Positions 4,484 through 10,139 of a stretch of DNA of 10,139 bases are shown piece by piece. Each line of letters begins with the position of its first letter. Position 1 is the stretch's first letter. A model generated the notes under the pieces. That model was not told the DNA's origin. It ran no database searches and was given only the letters and a program-made list of their open reading frames with translations. The position numbers and the translations under genes are program-made. Origin of the DNA: CAYSLA01 sp964431685 (GTDB lineage: Bacteria; Armatimonadota; UBA5829). The DNA lies in the NCBI GenBank assembly GCA_964431685.1, contig CAYSLA010000123.1, positions 1 through 10,139 on the forward strand, read 5' to 3'.

Positions 4484-6784
4484 GTGGCGGGGTCCGGCAA
4501 GAGGCCGCTGCGGGTCGCATTCTCGCCCGGAGCTGACGCAATCGCAGTGGGCTATACGGACAGCACCAACATCGATGTTCTCTCCGCCGAAGACCTGGAG
4601 ACACTTCTCTCCGCAGATACGAGTATCGTCACCAGCGGCAACCTCGGGTCGGTTGCCTGGAACAGCGAGAGCGAAGCCCTCCTGGCTGGTGGCAGATATG
4701 GCAACAGTGAAGGCGTTTACCCAGTATTGGTGTTCGGTTACGAGGGAGGTTTGGCTCCAAAGGTCCTCACCGGTCCCAAGAGCACCATTATGGAGGTGCA
4801 GGCGATCTCCGGCGGTCGGATACTCTTTGGCTCGGGCGATCCCGCGCTGGGATACGTGAGCGAGGACGGTGACTCATCAATCATACGCCCGTCCATATCG
4901 GACTATCGCAGTCAGACCAACATGTTCTCCATTTCAGAGGATGGAAAGAAGATAGGTTTCGGCTACAAGACATACGGGGTCGATCCGGCTACATTCGATA
5001 TCGTGGACAAAGCACTTACCCACGGAGATTTCGCCGAAGAGCCGCACCTCCCCCTAACCCCCTCCGAAACGGAGGGGGAAGGGGGAGGTGTTCCGCTCTT
5101 TAAGGCCGTTCGAGAACACGCCGACCTGCAGTTTACCGACTGCTACGACAACTATGAGCCGAAGCTCAATGGTAACAAGTTGCCCTTGAAGGATTGGGAG
5201 TTGTCTCGGAGCTTGTCCATCGCTCCTGACGGGATGTCGTTTGTTCTGGCGACCGAATGGTATCTGAGGTGTTTCAACACGTCTGGCGAAGAGCTTTGGA
5301 ACGCTCCGGCCCCCAGCGTGGCGTGGACCGTGAACGTCGCGAAGAATGGCAGGGTCTGCGCGGGCGCATTCGCTGATGGCACCATCCGCTGGTACAGCAT
5401 GGCCGATGGCAGGGAGCTTCTCGGATTCTTCCCGCACGCGGACAAGAAGAGCTGGGTTCTCTGGACTCCATCCGGTTACTATGATTGCTCCGTCGGGGGA
5501 GAGGATATCATTGGCTGGCACGTCAACAATGGCAAAGAGAACGCCGCGGACTTCTTCCCTGCCTCCCGGTTTAGAGACACATTCTACAGGCCGGACATTG
5601 TGGCACGCGTGTTGGATACTCTGGACGAGAGCCAGGCCATCAAACTCGCCAATGCCGAAAGCACCAGTACGGCCGCCAAGGTAGACTCAAAGACTGTGCT
5701 GGAATCCAGACCTCCGGTGACGGCTATTCTGTCTCCGGACGAGGGCTATGAGACCGACCGGGACAGTGTGTCCGTGAAGTATTCCGTCCGCAGTCCGTCA
5801 GGTGAGAGCGTGTCCAAGGTGCGGGTTCTGGTGGACGGGCGTCCTGCGGTCGAGTCCGGCGAGATCAGCTTTGCATCAGCCAACGATGAAGTCACCAGGA
5901 CCGTCGATGTGACGCTGCCAAACAAGGACTGCAAGATATCTGTGGTGGCGGAGAACAAGTTTGCGATAAGCGAACCGTCAGTCGTCACAGTGCGCAGAAA
6001 AGCGCAGGTTGCGACCGCGGAGCCTGAGGTGCTGAGGCCGAACCTGTATGTAGTGGCGATAGGGGTCAGCGACTATCAGAGCCCGGACGTTCCGAAGCTA
6101 AAGTATGCCGCGAAAGACGCCGGCGATTTCATCAACGCAATCACAGGCCAGAAAGGTCTGCTCTATCAGAAAATTGAGACAAAGCTGCTTACGGACAAGG
6201 AGGCAGTTAAGGACAACATTCTGGACGCGCTGGAGTGGTTGGAGAAGCAGACCACCAACAAGGATATGGCCATGTTGTTTGTCGCCGGACACGGAGCGAA
6301 TAACGAGCGCGGCGACTACCACTTCCTGCCTGACGATTTCGACAAGAACAACTGGCGGCGCACCGGGGTTTTGTGGACGGAGTTCCAACTCACACTCAAT
6401 CGAGTCGCCGGCAAGGCGGTGTTCTTCATCGACACGTGTGACTCCGGAAATGTTCTTGGCGGCGGTACGCGCGGCGTCGGGGATATGACTAAGGCGCTCA
6501 ACGAACTGATGTCGGCGGAGAACGGGGTGGTCGTGTTTACAGCCTCATCGGGCAAGCAGGTTTCGTTTGAGAATGAGAAATGGGAGAACGGCGCGTTCAC
6601 AAAGGCTCTGATTGAGGGTATAACCGGCAAAGCGGACTTGCTGGGCAAGGGAAAGGTCACCTGCTCGACCCTGAACGCATACGTGGCCGATCGGGTCAAG
6701 GATCTCACTGAGGGCCGACAGACTCCCAATTTCAGTCTGCCAAAGACAGTTACGGACTTCCCCGTTGCAGTGGTGAACAGGTAG
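4484..6784 (+). CDS. C-terminal fragment of the WD40-caspase protein: propeller, Ig-like domain, caspase peptidase
   Basis: This is the larger part of the gene that starts at 3827; residue numbers here count from its first in-frame GTG at 4484. That GTG has no good ribosome binding site and no signal peptide, so independent expression would leave the product in the cytoplasm. Domains: WD40/propeller repeats (1 to about 400, with FSPGADAIAVG, IAPDGMSFVLA and GTIRWYSMADG), an Ig-like segment (about 408-495, opening PPVTAILSPDEG), then a caspase-fold peptidase C14 domain (about 520-762). The catalytic His is residue 603 in FVAGHGANN and the Cys is 652 in FIDTCDSGN, both intact, so the peptidase should be active if made. 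Bases 5045-5090 add a translated palindrome in the propeller. It ends at TAG 6782-6784, 38 bases from the stop of the convergent kinase gene. Cellular role unknown; secreted caspase-like peptidases may serve regulated proteolysis. Confidence 0.88.
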   Translation: MAGSGKRPLRVAFSPGADAIAVGYTDSTNIDVLSAEDLETLLSADTSIVTSGNLGSVAWNSESEALLAGGRYGNSEGVYPVLVFGYEGGLAPKVLTGPKSTIMEVQAISGGRILFGSGDPALGYVSEDGDSSIIRPSISDYRSQTNMFSISEDGKKIGFGYKTYGVDPATFDIVDKALTHGDFAEEPHLPLTPSETEGEGGGVPLFKAVREHADLQFTDCYDNYEPKLNGNKLPLKDWELSRSLSIAPDGMSFVLATEWYLRCFNTSGEELWNAPAPSVAWTVNVAKNGRVCAGAFADGTIRWYSMADGRELLGFFPHADKKSWVLWTPSGYYDCSVGGEDIIGWHVNNGKENAADFFPASRFRDTFYRPDIVARVLDTLDESQAIKLANAESTSTAAKVDSKTVLESRPPVTAILSPDEGYETDRDSVSVKYSVRSPSGESVSKVRVLVDGRPAVESGEISFASANDEVTRTVDVTLPNKDCKISVVAENKFAISEPSVVTVRRKAQVATAEPEVLRPNLYVVAIGVSDYQSPDVPKLKYAAKDAGDFINAITGQKGLLYQKIETKLLTDKEAVKDNILDALEWLEKQTTNKDMAMLFVAGHGANNERGDYHFLPDDFDKNNWRRTGVLWTEFQLTLNRVAGKAVFFIDTCDSGNVLGGGTRGVGDMTKALNELMSAENGVVVFTASSGKQVSFENEKWENGAFTKALIEGITGKADLLGKGKVTCSTLNAYVADRVKDLTEGRQTPNFSLPKTVTDFPVAVVNR
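5045..5090. repeat. 46-bp near-perfect palindrome embedded in the caspase coding sequence
   Basis: Outer arms cacctccccct (5045-5055) and aggggggaggtg-type partner (5080-5090) form 11 pairs. After a small aa/a internal loop, inner arms ccccctccg (5058-5066) and cggaggggg (5070-5078) form 9 pairs around an AAA loop. It is translated without breaking the frame as HLPLTPSETEGEGGG, low-complexity residues unlike the surrounding propeller. The symmetry and compositional contrast point to an inserted mobile palindrome that the protein tolerates. Confidence 0.85.
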
Positions 6785-6793
6785 ATGGGGCGT

Positions 6794-6825
6794 CCTATGG
6801 AGCCTATCTGACCTATAAGACCTAT
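6794..6825. repeat. Four-unit array with exact 9-bp period between convergent genes
   Basis: CCTAT occurs at 6794, 6803, 6812 and 6821, each exactly 9 bases after the last, with variable four-base spacers. It fills nearly the whole gap between the two convergent stops and includes the kinase stop codon (cta at 6822-6824, TAG on the minus strand). No hairpin typical of a bidirectional terminator is seen in the gap. Confidence 0.85.
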
Positions 6826-8087
6826 GCCCTGGTTGCCTTCGGCAGCGTGAATGTAACGGTCGTTCCCGCGTGGTGGGCGCTGTGCAGCGTCATGCTGCCG
6901 CCGTGGGCTTCCACAATAGCTCTGCTTATGCGCAGGCCCAACCCACAGTGCTCCTGCGAAGGCGTTCTTGCCTGGTCAACCCTGTAGAATGCGTCGAACA
7001 CGTGGGGCAGGTGCTCCGGGGGAATTCCGCGGCCGTTGTCTGTGACTGTCATGCGCACTGTCTCGCCGTCCTCAATCAGCACCCTGGCCACGGTGCCGCG
7101 TCCGGCGTGGCTGATGGAGTTGCTGAGTAGGTTAAGGAGGACCTGCGCGATCCGGTCCGCGTCTGCAGCCGCGATGACCGGATCCCCATCCTGCGTCTCC
7201 AGCGTCACGCCTGCTGCCACGGCCGTTTCGGAAAGGCTGTCGACAACCGCAGAGGCAAGTCTGCGAAGGTCCACTTCCGCGCGATTGATGGGCAGCTCCC
7301 GCAGGTCCAGTTTCGCAAGATCCATCAGCTCGCTGATCAGTCGCGTGAGGCGCTCAGATGTTCGCACCAGCGCGCTGACGGCCTTCATTCGCCTTTCGCC
7401 ATCGTCTGCTACTCCGTCCTGCAAGGCACCGGCCATTGTCCTGATGGTTGCAACGGGGCTTCGGAGTTCGTGAGCCATGTCGGCCAGGAACTGTCGACGC
7501 CTCTGTGCATCGTCTTCGAGACCACGGATATGCAGGCCGATCGTGTCAGCCATACGGTTCATTGCCGCCGCAACTTGCGTGAAGTCGTCATCGCCTTCTT
7601 CGGGAACGCGATGCCCAAGATTGCCTGAGTTGAACTCGGCCGCTCCCGTAGCCAGACTCTCCAGTTTCCGGGAGAAACGCGCGCCGAGGAGAGCTCCCGC
7701 CAGCAGGGAAAAGAACACGGCCACAGATGCACGCAGCGCAAGTGCAGCCATATCTCGGTTGCCAGTTCGGTTGATGGGCGGACGAGGCGGCTGGATTGGC
7801 GGTGGTACCGCCTGGTATTGTCCTGCGGGTGGCATTGGCCGCGGCCCGGCAGGCAGCGGCTGGGGTGGGGGCGGTCCCAGGAAGAAACTCCGCAAGTCGA
7901 ACCTTGGTTCTTGTATAGGCACCGGGTAGATATCCGGACGGCTCAACATCTGCCGATGGAGGGTCCGAACCTGCACATAGCTCACGTAGGACATAATGCC
8001 CGATCCCACTACCCACGTTCCCAGTGTGACCAGCAACACCGCAATCGCCAGTTGCGCGCCTACGCTAGTCCTCGGGACGAAACGCAT
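6822..8087 (-). CDS. Membrane sensor histidine kinase with proline-rich periplasmic loop
   Basis: This 421-residue kinase has two membrane segments (about 11-33 and 115-137). They enclose a short extracytoplasmic loop in which residues 71-104 are half proline (for example GPPPPQPLP). A HAMP linker (about 138-190) follows, then the H-box with phospho-accepting His206 in DMAHELRSP, the N-box with Asn323 in LLNLLSNSISHA, G1 (TDNGRGIP, 350-356), F-box (FDAFYRVD) and G2 (CGLGLRIS, 381-388). All catalytic boxes are intact, so it should autophosphorylate and pass the phosphate to the regulator encoded just upstream. Its ATG lies inside the regulator gene (23-bp overlap), preceded by a G-rich stretch at 8091-8099, which suggests coupled translation. 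The loop is too small for a normal ligand-binding fold, so the signal may be a partner protein or membrane stress. Confidence 0.93.
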   Translation of the reverse strand: MRFVPRTSVGAQLAIAVLLVTLGTWVVGSGIMSYVSYVQVRTLHRQMLSRPDIYPVPIQEPRFDLRSFFLGPPPPQPLPAGPRPMPPAGQYQAVPPPIQPPRPPINRTGNRDMAALALRASVAVFFSLLAGALLGARFSRKLESLATGAAEFNSGNLGHRVPEEGDDDFTQVAAAMNRMADTIGLHIRGLEDDAQRRRQFLADMAHELRSPVATIRTMAGALQDGVADDGERRMKAVSALVRTSERLTRLISELMDLAKLDLRELPINRAEVDLRRLASAVVDSLSETAVAAGVTLETQDGDPVIAAADADRIAQVLLNLLSNSISHAGRGTVARVLIEDGETVRMTVTDNGRGIPPEHLPHVFDAFYRVDQARTPSQEHCGLGLRISRAIVEAHGGSMTLHSAHHAGTTVTFTLPKATRA

Positions 8088-8748
8088 AGCCCACCCCCCG
8101 CACGGTTACAATCGGGAAGCTCGGAGAACCCGCCGCTGACAGCTTCTCGCGAAGGTGATAGACGTGATTATCCACCAGTCGAAGTTCTCCGTAGAAATCG
8201 CCCCCCCACATTATCTTGATAAGTTCCTCGCGTGAGAAGACTGTTCGAGGGCGGCGCAGCAGCGCGAGCAGCAAATCGAATTCCATTGTGGTCAGCTCAA
8301 CGCTCGTCTTGCCCACCCTGACCTGCCTGTGGTCCACAACTACTTCAAGGTCTTTGTATGAGTAGCTGCCGGGCTCTGGGGCGGCTGTCCGGCCGCGCCG
8401 CAGCATGGCCTTGACGCGGGCAACAAGCTCTGTGGCGTGAAACGGCTTGGTCATATAGTCGTCCGCTCCAATTGAAAGAGCGCGCACTTTATCTATCTCA
8501 CCGTCCCGCGCGGACAGCATCATCACGTAAGCGTCTGATTCGCGCCTTATCACTTCGCACAGCGCGATGCCGTCCATACCAGGCATCATTATGTCCAGTA
8601 TGATGACATCCGGGTTGTGTTCCCGAAAAGACGCGAGGGCCGCGTTTCCATCGCTGGCTGCGGTGACCCTGTAACCCTCTGCCTCCAGATACCAGGTCAG
8701 GCCGTCCGTCAGGTCTGTATCATCATCCGCTATCAGAATGTGACTCAT
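8065..8748 (-). CDS. OmpR/PhoB-family response regulator
   Basis: This 227-residue protein has an N-terminal receiver domain (1 to about 115) with the acidic pair Asp8/Asp9, phospho-acceptor Asp52 in IILDIMMPGMDG, Ser79 in MMLSARD and Lys101 in MTKPF, all as expected for an active receiver. The C-terminal winged-helix DNA-binding domain (about 128-227) shows LTTMEFDLLLALLRR, FSREELIKIMWG and VTVRGVGYAFRP, typical of OmpR-type regulators. A G-rich site (minus strand GGGGGAA, plus 8754-8760) sits 5 bases before the ATG. It is the partner of the overlapping kinase. Upstream is a 121-base gap with a long inverted 9-bp array, then the secreted Pro/Gly-rich gene, so it may be cotranscribed with that gene. 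Target genes are unknown. Confidence 0.95.
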   Translation of the reverse strand: MSHILIADDDTDLTDGLTWYLEAEGYRVTAASDGNAALASFREHNPDVIILDIMMPGMDGIALCEVIRRESDAYVMMLSARDGEIDKVRALSIGADDYMTKPFHATELVARVKAMLRRGRTAAPEPGSYSYKDLEVVVDHRQVRVGKTSVELTTMEFDLLLALLRRPRTVFSREELIKIMWGGDFYGELRLVDNHVYHLREKLSAAGSPSFPIVTVRGVGYAFRPED

Positions 8749-8777
8749 TACGGTTCCCCCGCGAATAGGGTTTTGGA

Positions 8778-8850
8778 TGGGAGGTATGGGAATAGTGGGA
8801 GTTATGGGAACTACGTCTTCCCATTATTCCCACTACTCTCACCATTCCCA
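8778..8850. repeat. Inverted pair of 9-bp-period arrays (4 + 4 units), upstream of the response regulator
   Basis: TGGGA occurs at 8778, 8787, 8796 and 8805, exactly every 9 bases. The inverted form TCCCA occurs at 8819, 8828 and 8846, with a one-base variant TCTCA at 8837, again every 9 bases. The halves mirror about position 8814 and can fold into one hairpin with 32-base arms (24 Watson-Crick and 3 G-T pairs by hand count) and a 9-base loop. It lies between the stop of the secreted-protein gene (8870) and the regulator start (8748). No T-run follows on the minus strand. Confidence 0.9.
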
Positions 8851-8869
8851 TTTCGGGTGTAAAGTTCTG

Positions 8870-9541
8870 CTACTTCTCTCTCGGCTCACCCTCCGGCGGG
8901 CCTGGAAGATTTGTCTGGGCCACAATCTTTCCATCCGTGATTCTGATTGCCGCGATCTGGTTTGCCCGCATCACATAGAGTGTGTCGCCCTGCAAGTCAA
9001 TCGTCGCAGGCGGAGGGCCCATGGGCCTTGGCCCGAAACCGGGACCCGGACCCGGACCGCCGGGCACGGGGCCTTCGCCAGCCCGTTCAGGCAGTTCGAC
9101 AGCCGGAAGAGTAGCTCTGGCCACGATCTTGAGCGTCGCGCCATCTATGCTGAAGAACTGGTCTCCGGCCACTACGAGGACTCTCTCAGCCCCGGACCCC
9201 GCAGGGGTAATGAGCATTTCGATCGGGCCGATTGGCGGTGGAGGCCCGCCGGCTTCTCCATCCGACCTGGGCTTGCCCGGTTCGATAAGCACCAGCGTAG
9301 AAGGCTCCTGCAGTCCTGTGTTGTACTTCAGAATCGTGGGACCGCGGAGGATATAGACTCCCTCTGCGCCGGCCTTCATATCGGCGCGCGGAGGCCCCTG
9401 AATCATTGGCGGCGGGGCTATGCCGGGCCCTGGTCCGGGACCCCTGTCCATCTGGGCGTGAACCACTCCGGCCGCAATTGCCGCAATCAGAGCGGCTACT
9501 GCTGCAAGTCCTGTTGCGATTGTTGTTTTCCTGCTCTTCAT
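8870..9541 (-). CDS. Small secreted Pro/Gly-rich protein with propeller-like repeats
   Basis: This 223-residue protein was given its start at 9541 because an AGGAGG lies 9 bases upstream and the first 29 residues form a clear signal peptide (MKSRKTTIAT, a long Ala/Val/Ile core, cut after VHA). The mature part mixes Pro/Gly-rich stretches (GPGPGPG at 34-40 and 163-168, GPPPPIGP near 99-106) with three similar strand-rich segments: VYILRG with ILKYN, VLVVAGDQFFSIDGATLKIV, and LYVMRANQIAAIRITDGKIV. These resemble blades of PQQ- or WD-like propellers, though three are too few for a closed ring. It lies upstream of the regulator/kinase pair on the same strand with a 121-base gap. The string GPRPM (170-174) also occurs in the kinase loop. 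It may be the extracytoplasmic partner of the kinase; this is inference. Confidence 0.8.
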   Translation of the reverse strand: MKSRKTTIATGLAAVAALIAAIAAGVVHAQMDRGPGPGPGIAPPPMIQGPPRADMKAGAEGVYILRGPTILKYNTGLQEPSTLVLIEPGKPRSDGEAGGPPPPIGPIEMLITPAGSGAERVLVVAGDQFFSIDGATLKIVARATLPAVELPERAGEGPVPGGPGPGPGFGPRPMGPPPATIDLQGDTLYVMRANQIAAIRITDGKIVAQTNLPGPPEGEPREK

Positions 9542-9550
9542 CGTAGTCGA

Positions 9551-9556
9551 CCTCCT
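9551..9556 (-). promoter_or_regulatory. Ribosome binding site AGGAGG deciding the secreted-protein start
   Basis: On the minus strand AGGAGG is followed by 9 bases and then the ATG at 9541. This supports the 223-residue form with a normal signal peptide over the 246-residue form starting at 9610, which would put 23 polar residues in front of the signal peptide. Confidence 0.8.
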
Positions 9557-9649
9557 CATCAGAGTTGAGTCCGCTAACCACCGGGGATCACCCTTGAGTG
9601 TGCCGGACACCTCCTTGACGAAGCCGCGCTATGAGCAGTTCCTGACTGA

Positions 9650-9670
9650 AATCGCGGCATAGTCGCGATT
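9650..9670 (-). terminator. Hairpin after the glycoside hydrolase gene, possible terminator
   Basis: Arms aatcgcg (9650-9656) and cgcgatt (9664-9670) pair perfectly over 7 bp with a 7-base loop. On the minus strand it starts 31 bases after the stop of the glycoside hydrolase gene and is followed by only a short T-containing stretch, so termination strength is uncertain. A further tcgcga copy lies at 9686-9691. Confidence 0.4.
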
Positions 9671-9701
9671 ACATCGCAGTTGTGTCGCGAGGTAGATCGG
9701 G

Positions 9702-10139
9702 CTACGGACACGGGAGGATCCTGTATGTTTTTCCGCGCATAGTATCGAACGCTATGATATCGCCTTCGGCTTTTGTCGCTGTGCAGTCGGACTCGACGAG
9801 AACGCGCTGGGTGCCCCAACAGTTCCGCAAGCCGCAAGTTTCACCACACCGGGACTCGATTGTAACGGCCTTGATCTCTCCACCGCGAATACCGGCTGAT
9901 ACCAGGAACCCGCCTCGTGCCAGCAGTTTGAACTCGGCATCCCACTCCAGGGGCCATGCCGGAAACACGCTGATGATCTCTGGCTCTCCGGGACGAGGTG
10001 ACACGCTTTGAAGCAGTGCTTCCTGCAGGATCATGGTGAGGAGGCCGAGATGCTCAATCGAGTGCGCCTGATACCCCGGCGTGCCCTGCTCGAAAAAGCT
10101 GAAGCCATTGTGTATCGGTGAAAAGGCTGCACGATAACG
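9702..10139 (-). CDS. C-terminal part of a probable glycoside hydrolase (start outside window)
   Basis: The frame is open from the right edge to TAG at 9702-9704 and gives the last 145 residues; the internal ATG at 10034 is not the start. The segment GTPGYQAHSIEHLGLLTMIL followed by LLQS looks like the last helix pair of an (alpha/alpha)-barrel sugar hydrolase. The following part, with EPEIISVFPAWPLEW and LLARGGFLVSAGIRGGEIKA, matches the usual C-terminal beta-domain pattern of GH95-like and related enzymes (alpha-L-fucosidase type). Catalytic residues lie outside the window, so substrate and activity cannot be judged. It precedes the secreted Pro/Gly-rich gene on the same strand with a 160-base gap containing a hairpin, so it is probably a separate transcript. 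The family call is from remembered patterns only. Confidence 0.6.
   Translation of the reverse strand, partial: RYRAAFSPIHNGFSFFEQGTPGYQAHSIEHLGLLTMILQEALLQSVSPRPGEPEIISVFPAWPLEWDAEFKLLARGGFLVSAGIRGGEIKAVTIESRCGETCGLRNCWGTQRVLVESDCTATKAEGDIIAFDTMRGKTYRILPCP

Noticed and set aside
7036..7929. Long plus-strand frames (7036-7473 and 7477-7929) opposite the kinase
   Set aside because: They lie antisense to a kinase with all catalytic boxes; Arg/Ser-rich frames of this kind are usual in the antisense of GC-rich genes.
8778..8850. CRISPR array
   Set aside because: The unit is 9 bp with a 5-base core, far shorter than a CRISPR repeat, and no cas genes are present.
8777..9568. 263-residue plus-strand frame opposite the secreted protein
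   Set aside because: It begins in the 9-bp array and runs antisense to a gene with a signal peptide and good ribosome binding site; it shows no recognisable domain.
9542..9610. Longer form of the secreted Pro/Gly-rich protein starting at 9610
   Set aside because: The ATG at 9541 has AGGAGG at the right distance and begins the signal peptide.

Overview
The window is chromosomal-looking, moderately GC-rich bacterial DNA with short, dense genes and many small palindromic or periodic repeats in and between them. Export signal peptides, a PEP-CTERM sorting tail (SSVPEPSS...RLLRR), a secreted WD40-plus-caspase protein, a tandem Ig-like repeat protein and a glycoside hydrolase tail suggest a diderm environmental bacterium of the Armatimonadota or Planctomycetota kind. 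That placement is inference from gene style, not from a marker gene. No rRNA, tRNA, CRISPR array, transposase, integrase or phage gene was seen.

Left part (+ strand). Positions 1-2168 hold the 3' end of a large secreted or surface protein: about five and two-thirds Ig-like repeats of 92-93 residues, then a C-terminal domain of about 185 residues. Two neighbouring repeats are identical at DNA level over 302 bp. Positions 2169-2632 contain no gene but are full of repeat structure: an imperfect palindrome just after the stop, two tandem 68-bp units that each carry a hairpin, and further hairpins. A PEP-CTERM protein follows (2633-3616), ending in a strong hairpin.

Middle (+ strand). Positions 3827-6784 are one 986-codon reading frame for an exported WD40 propeller, Ig-like domain and caspase-fold peptidase (His/Cys dyad in AGHG and DTCDSG). 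It is split by one in-frame TAG at 4475-4477. The same gene carries a 46-bp near-perfect palindrome at 5045-5090 that is translated in frame.

Right part (- strand). Reading leftward: the C-terminal end of a probable glycoside hydrolase (10139-9702), a small secreted Pro/Gly-rich protein with propeller-like repeats (9541-8870), an OmpR-type response regulator (8748-8065) and a sensor kinase (8087-6822) that overlaps the regulator by 23 bp. The kinase's extracytoplasmic loop and the secreted protein are both rich in Pro/Gly and share the string GPRPM, so they may act together. The regulator/kinase pair is bracketed by two arrays with exact 9-bp periodicity. One is an inverted pair of four plus four units (8778-8850) before the regulator. 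The other has four units (6794-6825) and runs into the kinase stop codon.

The points most worth a second look are the amber-split caspase gene, the palindrome inside its coding sequence, and the 9-bp arrays flanking the two-component system.
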